Below are positions 45,132-55,538 of a DNA stretch of 64,000 nt, one piece after another. The DNA is from Kumtagia ephedrae (GTDB taxonomy: Bacteria; Pseudomonadota; Alphaproteobacteria; Rhizobiales; Rhizobiaceae), in NCBI RefSeq assembly GCF_003012745.1, contig NZ_PXYK01000006.1, positions 186,001 to 250,000 on the forward strand. The letters run 5' to 3'. Numbering within the stretch: position 1 is the stretch's first letter; every line of letters begins with the position of its first letter. The notes beneath the pieces are model-generated. The model was not told the origin of the DNA and searched no databases. It was given only the letters and a program-made list of their open reading frames with translations. Made by a program: the position numbers and the translations under genes.

Positions 45132-45153
45132 GGTCCGCCGCGTGCGGCGGGCC
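45132..45153 (+). promoter_or_regulatory. Hairpin just ahead of the TonB receptor start
   Basis: GGTCCGCCGC and GCGGCGGGCC can pair as a 10-bp stem (one G-U) with a 2-base loop. The hairpin ends 10 bases before the ATG at 45164. It would cover part of the translation initiation region, so it may limit translation or be a chance feature of GC-rich DNA. Confidence 0.35.
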
Positions 45154-45163
45154 GCCAGGTTTC

Positions 45164-47284
45164 ATGAGTGAGACCAGGGGTTTTGAAGTGAGCTTTTTCG
45201 GGTACCGCACCGGCCGCGCAGGGCTGTTTGCCGCATTGTCGCTGCCGTTGACGACGGCGGCCGTCATCGCGCAGGAGGCCCCCACGGTTCTCCAGCAGAT
45301 CACGGTGGAATCGGAAAGTGACGACACGCTGGTCCAGGACGGCTATGTTGCCAAGCAGGACCGGCTCGGCACCAAGGTGGACACGCCGATCGTCGAGATC
45401 CCGCAGGCGATCTCGACCGTCACCCAGGACCAGATGGAGGACCAGAAGCCCCGCACCCTCAACGAATCGCTGAGCTATACGGCAAGCGCCAACCCCAACA
45501 GCTTCGGCTTCGACACGCGCTATGACGCGTTCTTCCTGCGCGGCTTCCCGGCCCACTACAACGGTATGTTCCGCGACGGGCTGCGCCAATACAACAGCCC
45601 TTCGGCCTGGTTCAAGACGGAGCCCTATGGCATCGAGGGCGTCACGATCCTGAAAGGCCCCGCCTCCTCGCTATACGGCATCAGCGGCCCCGGCGGCATC
45701 GTCAACGTCGTCACCAAGCGGCCGAAGGACGAGCAGTTCCGCGAGATCGAGCTTTTGGGCGGCACCTATGACCGCGGCCAGATCGGCTTCGACTTCTCCG
45801 GCCCCGCCACCGAGAACGGCGCCCTGCTCTACCGGCTGACCGGCCTCGGCCGGCTGAGCAACACCGAGCTGCCCGGCTATCCCGACGACAAGGCCTATTT
45901 CGCCCCGGCGATAACCTTCAAGCCGGACGAGGACACGAAACTCACCATCCTCGGCGAGATATCCCATTCGGTGACCGGCGGCACGGCGGCCTTCTACAAT
46001 CCGGCCTACGGCGTGGTCTCCGACATCTACGAGGGCGACCCCAACTACAACGACTTCACTCAGACGCAGGGGCGCATCGGCTACGAGTTCGAGCACCGCG
46101 TCAACGACCTGCTGACGCTGCGCCAGAACCTGCGCTTCAACGCCGTCGACGCCGACCTCGAATACAGCGGCCATTATCCGAGCGGCTCGGGCCTCGCCCG
46201 CTACTGGGGCCACTATACCGAGGACATGAAGAACTTCGTCGTCGACAACATGGCGCAGTTCGAGTTCGACACCGGCGCGGCCAGCCATACCGCGGTGGCC
46301 GGCGTCGACTATGGCTGGTCCGACTACGACGCCCATAGCGGCGTAGGCTACGTCTCGGCGGAGGACACGGCGGACGCGCCGGTTCCTTATGCCGGCGGGC
46401 AGCGCATGCACAATATCGGCATCTATCTGCACGACCAGGTGGAGTGGAACGACTTCACCCTGTTCGCCAGCGGCCGCTACGACTGGGTCGACACCAAGTC
46501 GACCGCGGTCGACGAAACGGAGAGCACGCAGAAGGATGAGGCCTTCTCCTACCGGCTCGGCCTCTCCTACCGGACCGAGTGGGGCATCATCCCCTACGTC
46601 AACTATTCCACCTCCTTTTCGCCCAATATCGGCCTCGTCTACGACGACGTCACCAGCACGGTGGGTCGGGTCGCGCGCCCGACCATCGGCACGCAGCGCG
46701 AGATCGGCGTCAAATACGAGGTGCCGGACTACAACGCCGTCATCACGGCCGCGCTGTTCGACATCGACCAGGAGGACGGCGTGGTCTTCGACGCCTCCAC
46801 CGGCATCAACAAGCAGCGCCAGCTCGACCTCAACTCGCGCGGCTTCGAGATCGAGGCCAACGCATCGCTCGACAACGGCTTCAGCATCATCGCCTCCTAC
46901 ACCCATCTGCGCATGAAGATTCTGAACGGCGCGGAAGGAACCGACGGCAAAGAGCTCTCGGCCACGCCCAACGACATCTTCTCGCTGTGGGGCCACTATC
47001 TCTTCGAGGACGGCACGTTGGCCGGGCTCGGCCTCGGGGCCGGCATCCGCTATGTCGGCAGCAGCTACGGCGACGACACCAACACCTTCAAGAACGAGGC
47101 CCGCACCTTCGTCGACGCCGCCGTCTCCTACGATTTCGGCACGAAAAACCCAGCCTGGGACGGTGTCATGCTGCAGGTCAACGCGAAAAACCTGTTCGAC
47201 GAGCAGAAGCCGATCTGCTCGGCCGGCTATTGCTACAAGGACGAGGGCCGCTCGGTGTTCGGCAGCCTGCGTTACCGGTTCTGA
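45164..47284 (+). CDS. TonB-dependent siderophore receptor, FhuA/FoxA type
   Basis: A 706-residue outer-membrane receptor with a signal peptide ending near residue 36 (IAQ-EA). There is no STN domain. The plug includes [40 protein letters not shown] and [20 protein letters not shown], typical of hydroxamate and catechol siderophore receptors. The barrel ends GSLRYRF. It is the first gene of a three-gene unit with the MFS importer and the siderophore reductase. It differs from the signalling receptor at 26055, so the cell has two uptake routes here, one perhaps for a foreign siderophore. Confidence 0.92.
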   Translation: MSETRGFEVSFFGYRTGRAGLFAALSLPLTTAAVIAQEAPTVLQQITVESESDDTLVQDGYVAKQDRLGTKVDTPIVEIPQAISTVTQDQMEDQKPRTLNESLSYTASANPNSFGFDTRYDAFFLRGFPAHYNGMFRDGLRQYNSPSAWFKTEPYGIEGVTILKGPASSLYGISGPGGIVNVVTKRPKDEQFREIELLGGTYDRGQIGFDFSGPATENGALLYRLTGLGRLSNTELPGYPDDKAYFAPAITFKPDEDTKLTILGEISHSVTGGTAAFYNPAYGVVSDIYEGDPNYNDFTQTQGRIGYEFEHRVNDLLTLRQNLRFNAVDADLEYSGHYPSGSGLARYWGHYTEDMKNFVVDNMAQFEFDTGAASHTAVAGVDYGWSDYDAHSGVGYVSAEDTADAPVPYAGGQRMHNIGIYLHDQVEWNDFTLFASGRYDWVDTKSTAVDETESTQKDEAFSYRLGLSYRTEWGIIPYVNYSTSFSPNIGLVYDDVTSTVGRVARPTIGTQREIGVKYEVPDYNAVITAALFDIDQEDGVVFDASTGINKQRQLDLNSRGFEIEANASLDNGFSIIASYTHLRMKILNGAEGTDGKELSATPNDIFSLWGHYLFEDGTLAGLGLGAGIRYVGSSYGDDTNTFKNEARTFVDAAVSYDFGTKNPAWDGVMLQVNAKNLFDEQKPICSAGYCYKDEGRSVFGSLRYRF

Positions 47285-47330
47285 TGAATTCGGCTGGCCG
47301 AGCCGATCCGACCGTGCAGGGCAGCGGGAC

Positions 47331-48761
47331 ATGACAAAAGACGAGGGCTTCCGCCACCTGGTACCCCCACCCCTGACCCCTCCCCACAAGGGGGAGGGGG
47401 ACTTTGCGGCCGCCATGCCGCAGAAAACCATCGACGATTGGCGCCCGGCGGAAGCGCACGCAAGTTCCCCTCCCCCTTGTGGGGAGGGGTCAGGGGTGGG
47501 GGTAAACTCCCATCCAATTGCCCCTGCCGGCGTGGTGTTCGCCATCGGCGGCCTCTATGTCGCGCAGAGCGTGATCGGCGGCATAAGCTGGACCGGCCTG
47601 CCGGCGGTGTTGCGCGACGGCGGGCTGGCGCTGGATGATGTCGGCCTGCTGTCGCTGATCGCGCTGCCCTGGGCGCTGAAGTTCCTGTGGTCGCCGCAGG
47701 TCGAGCGGTTCCGCCTGCCCCGCAGCGGTCGCAACCGCTCCGGCACGATCGTGCTCGTCGGCGGCCTGATCAGCATTCTCGGCCTGGCGCTCGCCGGCAT
47801 GCTCGGGCCGCAGGCGCTGTTTCCGGTGCTGGCCTGCCTGACGGTTGTGGCCTTCGCGGCGTCGACGGTCGATATCGCCTGCGACGGTTATGCGGTCGAA
47901 ACGCTGGCGAAGAAATTCCACGGCTGGGGCAACGCCGCCCAGGTCGGCGGCGCCTATCTCGGCTCGGCCATCGGCGGCGGCCTGTTCCTGGTCCTCGTAG
48001 CCGCCGGCGGCTGGCAGGTTGCGGTTTTGGCCATGGTGCTGCTGCTGGTGCTGCTCGGCGCACCCTTCCTGCTGCACGCCCGCTCCCACGCTGCCGCTGA
48101 GACCCGACCGCACACTCCGTCGCTCGCCTCCGCCCTGCGGCGCAGGGAAGTGCGCAGGGGCCTTCTCGCCGCCGCGATTTACGTGGTCGCGCAGAAGGGC
48201 AGCATGATGATGCTCGGCCCCTTCCTGATCGATGCGGGCTTCGGCCTCGCCGAGATCGGCCTGCTGAACGGCGTGGGCAGCCTGTTCGTCGGCTTCGCAG
48301 CGGCGCTCGCCGGCGGCGCTCTGGTCAGGGCTTGGGGCGCGAGAACCGTGCTGGTGCTCGCGCTCGTGCTGCAGGGCGCCGCGCTGCTGTTCTTCGCCGG
48401 TTACGGTCTGTTTCCGGGCATATCCAAGACGCTGCTGATGGCGGTGGCGGTCGCCAGTTCGTCGGGCGTCATGGCGCTGGGCTTCGTCGCGCTCTATGCG
48501 CAGTTCATGGGCTGGTCCGATCCGCGCCAGGGCGGCGTCGACTTCACCCTGTTCCAGTCGATGGACGCGCTGGTCAGCATGGCCTGCGGCGTGCTCGCCG
48601 GCTACGCGGCAGAGCATTTCGGCTACACGGCCTTCTATGCCGGCGCGGCTGCCGTCGCGCTCGCCGCCATTCCGGCGATCGCGCTGGTCGCCGACGGAAA
48701 ACCGTCCGGCGGCGAAGTCGCGGCGCCGGGCGCAAAACCCTCCGGAGTTTTCGAGCGATGA
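47331..48761 (+). CDS. MFS siderophore importer, RhtX/FptX-like, with in-frame repeat insertion
   Basis: A 476-residue frame. Residues about 59-476 form an MFS permease of about 12 helices, with [21 protein letters not shown] and [16 protein letters not shown], typical of the RhtX/FptX and AmpG-related importers that bring a siderophore across the inner membrane. Residues about 11-58 are encoded by a 141-bp palindromic element and are Pro/Gly-rich ([13 protein letters not shown] ... [12 protein letters not shown]). The start at 47331 keeps a short native N-terminus ([10 protein letters not shown]); a downstream GTG near 47532 would exclude the repeat but lacks a ribosome site. It overlaps the reductase gene by 4 bases. 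Confidence 0.8.
   Translation: MTKDEGFRHLVPPPLTPPHKGEGDFAAAMPQKTIDDWRPAEAHASSPPPCGEGSGVGVNSHPIAPAGVVFAIGGLYVAQSVIGGISWTGLPAVLRDGGLALDDVGLLSLIALPWALKFLWSPQVERFRLPRSGRNRSGTIVLVGGLISILGLALAGMLGPQALFPVLACLTVVAFAASTVDIACDGYAVETLAKKFHGWGNAAQVGGAYLGSAIGGGLFLVLVAAGGWQVAVLAMVLLLVLLGAPFLLHARSHAAAETRPHTPSLASALRRREVRRGLLAAAIYVVAQKGSMMMLGPFLIDAGFGLAEIGLLNGVGSLFVGFAAALAGGALVRAWGARTVLVLALVLQGAALLFFAGYGLFPGISKTLLMAVAVASSSGVMALGFVALYAQFMGWSDPRQGGVDFTLFQSMDALVSMACGVLAGYAAEHFGYTAFYAGAAAVALAAIPAIALVADGKPSGGEVAAPGAKPSGVFER
47363..47503. repeat. Palindromic element B, copy 3 (141 bp), inside a coding frame
   Basis: Arms ACCCCCACCCCTGACCCCTC and inverse. The core starts CTTTGCGGCCGCCATGCC, which is the reverse orientation relative to copies 1, 2 and 4. 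Both arms carry the same change (CTGACC/GGTCAG instead of CTAACC/GGTTAG), so pairing is kept. At 141 bp it preserves the reading frame of the MFS gene. Confidence 0.85.
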
Positions 48762-49843
48762 ACGCAATCCTGCCGCTCAAGGCCGAAACGCTGGTCCGCG
48801 TGCGCTCCCCCGAGACGGTGATGGCGCATCTGCACGAACATTTCGGCGAGCACGGTATCGTCTCGGGCGAGTCCGGCGGCTGGTCGGTCGCGTTCGAGAT
48901 CGGCACGGCGTCGGTCGCCCTGCGCGATGGCGCTCTCGCCTTCCGCGTCGAGGCCGGCGACGACACCTCGCTGTCGTTCCTGCAATGGAGCGTGGCCGAG
49001 CATGTCAACGAATTCGCGCCCGGCGAAGAGCCGGACATCGTCTGGCAGGGCGGCACGACGCCCGGCGCGCCGCTGCCCTATTTCCGCGAGATGCGGGTGG
49101 TCCGCGCCGTCGACGTGACGCCGGCGATGCGGCGCCTCACGCTTGCCGGCGAAAATCTGGCTCGCTTCGCTCATGACGGGCTGCATGTGCGGCTGCTGTT
49201 CGCACCCCGGCCGGGCGTGGCCCCGGTATGGCCGGTGATGGCGGCGGACGGGCGGCAGGCCTGGCCCGAGGGGGAACGGCCGGTCGCCCGGGTCTACACG
49301 ATCCGCAGGATCGACGTCGAAGCCGGCGAGATCGACATCGATTTCGTCATGCACGAGGGCGACGGCATGCCCGGCGCACAGTTTGCCCGCGACGCGCTTC
49401 CCGGTGCCGTGGTCGGCATGACCGGACCGGGCGGCGGCGGGAGCCTGCCGCCGGCCTCGCGTCATATCCTTGCCGGCGACGAGACGGCGCTGCCCGCCAT
49501 CGCGCGTATGCTGGAGGAATTTCCGGCCGGGGCACGCGCCACCGTGCTGATCGAGATCGCAGACGATGCCGAACGGCAGGACCTTGCGGCAAAGCCCGGC
49601 ATCGATGTGCACTGGCTGTCGCGCGAGGGGCGTCCGGCCGGCTCCACGACGCTGCTGATCGACGCGCTGCGGTCGCTCGATGACTCGCATTGGCAGGACG
49701 ACACGTACGTCTGGGCGGCCTGCGAGCACGCCGCCGCCCGCGCTATCCGCGCTTTCCTGAAAGCGGAGCGCGGCCTGCCGAAGAAACGCTTTCTCGCGGC
49801 CGCCTACTGGCGGCGCGGGCAAGCTGGCGAGGTCGACGAGTAA
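48758..49843 (+). CDS. Siderophore-interacting reductase with N-terminal DUF2218 domain
   Basis: A 361-residue cytoplasmic protein. Residues about 1-95 are a DUF2218 domain ([13 protein letters not shown] ... EHVNEFAP). Residues about 108-361 are a siderophore-interacting protein: an FAD-binding barrel with RVYTIRR and a C-terminal NAD(P)H-type domain with [13 protein letters not shown] and [15 protein letters not shown]. Such enzymes reduce ferric siderophores and free the iron. It starts within the MFS stop (ATGA), so receptor, importer and reductase form one transcript. Confidence 0.9.
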   Translation: MNAILPLKAETLVRVRSPETVMAHLHEHFGEHGIVSGESGGWSVAFEIGTASVALRDGALAFRVEAGDDTSLSFLQWSVAEHVNEFAPGEEPDIVWQGGTTPGAPLPYFREMRVVRAVDVTPAMRRLTLAGENLARFAHDGLHVRLLFAPRPGVAPVWPVMAADGRQAWPEGERPVARVYTIRRIDVEAGEIDIDFVMHEGDGMPGAQFARDALPGAVVGMTGPGGGGSLPPASRHILAGDETALPAIARMLEEFPAGARATVLIEIADDAERQDLAAKPGIDVHWLSREGRPAGSTTLLIDALRSLDDSHWQDDTYVWAACEHAAARAIRAFLKAERGLPKKRFLAAAYWRRGQAGEVDE

Positions 49844-49931
49844 ACCGAGACGACGGGGACGGCCGGTCTATCCACGAGGCCAAACGGCGGCAACGCCGCG
49901 TCCCCGACAGCGCGGTCGTCGCATGTCAAAA

Positions 49932-49953
49932 CGTATATTGCATGCGATATGCG
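49932..49953. promoter_or_regulatory. Near-palindromic operator upstream of the sugar binding-protein gene
   Basis: A 22-bp imperfect palindrome centred on GCATGC, with ATAT on each side (ATATTGCATGCGATAT in the middle), about 70-90 bases upstream of the start at 50025. Its size and symmetry fit a GntR or LacI dimer site. The GntR gene at 55539 at the end of the same cluster is a candidate regulator. Confidence 0.45.
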
Positions 49954-50024
49954 CTTCCGCTAGCTTCCCCATGTGGAGCGGCGGCCCGATCGGGTCGTGA
50001 CAGCTTCGCACCAGGGAGGATACC

Positions 50025-51071
50025 ATGAGATTGTTCTGCGATTCCGGTCGCGGCTTGGCCGCGTCGATGATTGCCGCCGGCCTGGCGATGTCGCTCGGCG
50101 GCTCGGCATATGCATCCGATAACAAGATCGCGCTGATACCAGGCGGCCCGCACCCCTATTTCAAGCCGTGGGAGCAGGCTGCCGCCGATGCCCAGAAGGA
50201 TTTCGGCATAGCCGCCGTCGACTTCAAGGTGCCGACCGAGTGGAAGCTCAGCCTGCAGACCGAGCTGGTGGAGAGCCTGGCCGCGCAGGGCTACACCGCC
50301 TTCGGCATCTTCCCCGGCGACGCCGTCGGCATCAATTCGACCGTCGAGGAACTGAAGGCATCGAGCATCCCGTCGGCAGCACTTGCCGGCTGCGCCCAGG
50401 ATCCGACCGGCGTCGCCTTCTGTCTCGGCACCGACGTCTACAACTCCGCCTATCTCGGCACCAAGGAGCTGATCAAGGCGATGGGCGGCAAGGGCGCGAT
50501 CGTCCACCTCGCCGGCCTGCTGGTCGATCCCAACACGACGCTGCGCGTCAAGGCGGTCGAGACCGCCGTGGCCGAGACCAACGGGGCGGTGACGCTGCTG
50601 CAGACCGTCGCCGACACCGACGCACAGGAAGCCGCGGACCAGAAGATCAACGCGCTGCTCGCCGCCCAGAAGGACGACATCGGCGGCATGATCGCCACCG
50701 GCTACATCCCCTCGGTCGTCGCCTCGAAGTCGCTGCGTTCGCTCGGCGACAAGCGCATAAAATTCGTCGGCATCGACGACGACCAGATCGTGCTCGACGC
50801 CATCAAGGACGGCTTCGTGTCCGGCACCATGGCGCAGAACCCATACGGCCAGGGCTATGTCGGCGCCTTCGCGCTCGACCTGCTGGCCGGCGGCGGCTGC
50901 ACCATGAAGGACGACGCGCCGTGGATCGAAACGCCGCAGACCAAGCGCTTCATCGATTCCGGCACCATGGTGATCAACGCCGACAATCTGGAGAGCTACA
51001 GGGACGATCTGAAGAAAATCACCACGTCGATCCAGGCCTCGTTCAAGGACAAGTACATGAACTGTCCGTAG
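50025..51071 (+). CDS. Periplasmic sugar-binding protein, type 2 ABC importer
   Basis: A 348-residue periplasmic protein with a signal peptide ending near SAYA-SD (about residue 29). The mature region is a ribose-binding-type fold: KIALIPGGPHPYFKPWEQAA at the start and KFVGIDDDQIVLDAI near 248. It delivers a sugar or sugar-like solute to the importer encoded from 51646. The 574-base gap to the permease genes is filled with repeats rather than a gene. Ligand not predictable. Confidence 0.9.
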   Translation: MRLFCDSGRGLAASMIAAGLAMSLGGSAYASDNKIALIPGGPHPYFKPWEQAAADAQKDFGIAAVDFKVPTEWKLSLQTELVESLAAQGYTAFGIFPGDAVGINSTVEELKASSIPSAALAGCAQDPTGVAFCLGTDVYNSAYLGTKELIKAMGGKGAIVHLAGLLVDPNTTLRVKAVETAVAETNGAVTLLQTVADTDAQEAADQKINALLAAQKDDIGGMIATGYIPSVVASKSLRSLGDKRIKFVGIDDDQIVLDAIKDGFVSGTMAQNPYGQGYVGAFALDLLAGGGCTMKDDAPWIETPQTKRFIDSGTMVINADNLESYRDDLKKITTSIQASFKDKYMNCP

Positions 51072-51193
51072 GCTGTGGCGTGAGCCGAGAGGGGCAGGTG
51101 CATCGAGCCGGATTTGGCGAGCTCCGCTCGTGCAGGTTTGGCGACCTCGGAGCACCCTCGTCAGTTCGCTTCGCTGGGTTCCTCTCCCTCATT

Positions 51194-51241
51194 GGCGAGG
51201 AACTCAGGCTGGAGAAGCACCAGCGTCGCGACGGTGGTTCC
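51194..51241. repeat. Decayed copy of element A
   Basis: This stretch (GGCGAGGAACTCAGGCTGGA onward) aligns with the region around the loop of the perfect inverted repeat at 2835-2985, with scattered substitutions. The long arms of element A are not recognisable here. It shows that element A is a dispersed family. Confidence 0.6.
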
Positions 51242-51282
51242 GGGGACAGTACCTTTACCGTGGGGTTGCTGTGGAGCTTCAT

Positions 51283-51519
51283 TCTGCACCGGTTCTGGTT
51301 TTTCGAGTCCGAGGCATGGATCCTAGGGTCTCCGCCTCCGCTTTGCTCCGGCTCCGCCCTAGGATGACGAAGGCAATGGGGGTTTGCGGCCAATCACCAG
51401 CGTTCGAGATTGGCGCAGGCCTCCCTCCAATTCGTCATCCTAGGGCGGAGCCGGAGCGTAGCGGAGGCGGAGACCCTAGGATCCATGCCTCGGACTCGAA
51501 ACACCAGAACCGGTGCAGA
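51283..51519. repeat. Long inverted repeat (element C)
   Basis: Arms of about 88 bp (51283-51372 and 51432-51519) are inverse copies with about three mismatches, separated by about 60 bp. They contain CCTAGGGTCTCCGCCTCCG and its inverse, and GATCCTAGG near the middle of each arm. It lies between the binding-protein gene and its permeases. The near-perfect pairing suggests recent arrival or selection for a hairpin. Confidence 0.8.
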
Positions 51520-51645
51520 CTGGTCTCGGCTCAGAACCGGAGATCGGAACATCTATGGCCATCGATCCGGCGAACGGTCGCGAGCGAAGCTAGCCGGCAA
51601 GGGTTCCTCCGTCCGTTTCCACTGGCATGAGATGACCAGGACAGC

Positions 51646-52650
51646 ATGACCGACGACGCCATCCCCACATCCGCCCCCCGACGACCGGGCCTGCTCGGCG
51701 CCTCCGCCCAGTTCGGCCTGTTCGCCATCGTCGCGCTGCTGTGGCTCGTCTTCTCGACGCTGGCGCCCGGCTTCACCTCGCCGATCAACCTGTTCTCGAT
51801 CGGCCGGTCGCTGGCGATCGACATCGTCATCGGCTTCTCGCAGATGGTGGTGCTGGCGACGGGCGGCATGAACCTCGCGGTCGGTTCGATCGGCGTCTGC
51901 GCGGTGATGGCCAGCGGCTTCCTGCTGCAGGATCTCGGCCTGCCCATCCCGCTGGCGCTCGCCGGCGCGCTGGCGCTCGGAGCCGCGCTCGGCTGGCTGA
52001 ACGGCGTCGCCATCGTCAGGACCGGCGTCAACGCCTTCATCATCACACTGGCCAGCGCCAGCCTGTTCCTCGGCGCCATGCTGATCCTCACCAAGGCCGT
52101 GCCCTATAACGGCCTGCCGCCCGAGATCGGCGCCTTCGGCCGCATGCGCATCGGCGGCTATGTATCGCCGCTGCTGATCATCGCGCTCGCCATTGGCGCG
52201 GCGCTCTACGTGCTCTACCGCCACTCCGCGCTGGGCCGGCAGATCCTTGCCGCCGGCGCCAATCCGCGCGCCGCCGCCATGTCGGGCGTCCCGGTCGACC
52301 GCGTCATCGTCATCAGCCACACGCTGTCGGGGCTGCTCGCCGCAACCGCCGGCCTGATGATCGTGGCGCGGCTCGGCGCGGCGATGCCGTCGGTTGGCGG
52401 CGAGGAATGGCTGCTGCCCTCCTTTCTCGGTCCGGTACTCGGCGGCACGCTGCTTGCCGGCGGCTCGGTGGCGGTGGTCGGCACGATCATCGGCGCGGCG
52501 CTGGTGACCACCATCCGCAGCGGCCTGCTGGTGCTGCAGATCGGCAATTTCTGGCTGCAGCTCTTCCTCGGACTGATCCTGCTCGCCGCCGTCATGGCCG
52601 ACCGCTATCGCGGCATCTTCGTCGAGCGCCGCTCCATGGGACGCCGATGA
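51646..52650 (+). CDS. ABC permease, RbsC family (first subunit)
   Basis: A 334-residue permease with about ten helices. GGMNLAVGSIGVCAVMASG and VLGGTLLAGGSVAVVGTIIG are the RbsC-type loops. It overlaps the next permease by 4 bases. It is part of the sugar importer with the binding protein at 50025 and the ATPase at 53603. Confidence 0.9.
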   Translation: MTDDAIPTSAPRRPGLLGASAQFGLFAIVALLWLVFSTLAPGFTSPINLFSIGRSLAIDIVIGFSQMVVLATGGMNLAVGSIGVCAVMASGFLLQDLGLPIPLALAGALALGAALGWLNGVAIVRTGVNAFIITLASASLFLGAMLILTKAVPYNGLPPEIGAFGRMRIGGYVSPLLIIALAIGAALYVLYRHSALGRQILAAGANPRAAAMSGVPVDRVIVISHTLSGLLAATAGLMIVARLGAAMPSVGGEEWLLPSFLGPVLGGTLLAGGSVAVVGTIIGAALVTTIRSGLLVLQIGNFWLQLFLGLILLAAVMADRYRGIFVERRSMGRR

Positions 52651-53602
52651 ACACGATCTTCCGCCGCCTCCTCATGGTCGAATGGTCCGGCCTGCTGGCC
52701 GCGATCATCCTCGGCGCCGCAGTGCTTGCCTGGCTGTCACCCGCCTTCCTCACCGAGTTCAACATCTACGTCATGCTGCGCAGCTTCTGCGTGGCGCTGC
52801 TGGTCGGCTTCGCCCAGATGGTGACGCTGGCCGTCGGCCAGCTCAACATCTCGGTCGGCGCGCTGGGCGGGCTCGTCGCCGTGCTCGCCGGCGGCATGAT
52901 GGAAAAGCTCGGCTTCCCGGTCGCCGTCGCCGTGCCGCTTGCCATCGGCATCGGAGGGCTCGCGGGTCTGCTGAACGGCGTGCTCACGGTTCGCACCGGC
53001 ATCAACGGCTTCATCATAACGCTGGCCACCGCGTCGGCCTTCACCGGCATCAATCTCGGCATCACCGAGTCGATCCCCTTTTACGACATGCCGCCTTCCC
53101 TGGTCGCCTTCGGCTCGAACCGCTTCTTCGGCTTCCCCTACCTGCTGATCGCGCCGATCGTGGTGGCAGCGCTGCTCGGCCTGTTCCTGGCCCGCACCGT
53201 GCCGGGGCGGCACCTGCTCGCCGTCGGCGGCAACCCGCAGGCTGCGGAGCTTTCCGGCATCTCGCGCGACGGCATCACCATGCTCGCCCATGCGCTGTCG
53301 GGCGCGCTCGCCGGCGCCGCCGCGGTGCTGGCGGTCGCCCAGCTCGGCTCGGCGCAGCCGACCATCGGGGCCGACTGGCTGCTGCTCTCCTTCGCCGCGC
53401 CGATCATCGGCGGCGCCGCACTCACCGGCGGCCACGTGTCGGTGCTCGGCACTACGCTGGCGGTGGTCCTGATCGCGCTCATCGAGAACGGCATGGTGCT
53501 CGCCAAGGTAGATCCCTACTGGGTGCAGTTCGTGCTCGGCGCGCTGATCCTCGCCGCGGTCTGGCTGAACCGCTGGCGCGCGGTCAGGACGGGGATGGGC
53601 TG

Positions 53603-53603
<1 letters not shown>
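52647..53603 (+). CDS. ABC permease, RbsC family (second subunit)
   Basis: A 318-residue permease with LAVGQLNISVGALGGLVAVL and IIGGAALTGGHVSVLGTTL loops. The start at 52647 overlaps the previous stop by 4 bases and its own stop overlaps the ATPase start by one base (TGATG), so the three genes are translationally coupled. It probably forms a heterodimeric channel with the permease at 51646. Confidence 0.9.
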
Positions 53604-55123
<1,520 letters not shown>

Positions 55124-55538
55124 GCAATGACTTCCAGCCGCAGGCATCACCCCTCCTCGCCCTGCCGGGTACTTCTCCAGGCAAGCGGCTGGGCAATCGC
55201 ATATGGAATCACCCCCACCCCTGGCCCCTCCCCACAAGGGGGAGGGGGACCGGCTTGCACTTCCGCCATACGCCGATCGTCAATGGTTTCGCGTGGCATG
55301 GCGGCCGCAAAGTCCCCCTCCCCCTTGTCGGGAGGGGTTGGGGGTGGGGGTACGAGGCCGCCGAATTTCCCGCCGCCTGCCATATACGATCGCCCCGCCG
55401 CTTGCGGGAAGAAGGACGCAGGCCGCTTCGACGAGACTCGTTCTGCGACGCTGACGATTGGCGAAATCATTGATGAACGTGTCCCTCTCCTCGCCTGCGG
55501 GGAGAGGATGCCGGCAGGCAGGTGAGGGGCGGCACGAC
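55124..55538. other. Intergenic region before the GntR gene
   Basis: No gene. It holds one palindromic element (55211-55351) with outer flanks GGGCAATCGCATATG (about 55190-55204) and CATATACGATCGCC (about 55381-55394). A shorter hairpin-prone stretch, CCTCTCCTCGCCTGCGGGGA with GAGGATGCCGGCAGGCAGG, runs just ahead of the GntR start. The hairpin may act on the GntR leader. Confidence 0.5.
55211..55351. repeat. Palindromic element B, copy 4 (141 bp)
   Basis: Arms ACCCCCACCCCTGGCCCCTC and inverse GGGAGGGGTTGGGGGTGGGG, with slightly more mismatches than the other copies (CACAAG pairs with CTTGTC). The core contains GGCATGGCGGCCGCAAAG in the same orientation as copies 1 and 2. It lies between the sugar importer and its presumed regulator. 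Confidence 0.82.

Larger units (their letters stand above)
51072..51645. other. Repeat-filled intergenic region inside the sugar importer cluster
   Basis: No gene supported. It contains a relic of element A (51194-51241) and the long inverted repeat at 51283-51519. Palindromic repeats have accumulated between the binding-protein and permease genes. Such hairpins often reduce expression of downstream genes relative to the binding protein, but no effect is shown here. Confidence 0.55.
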
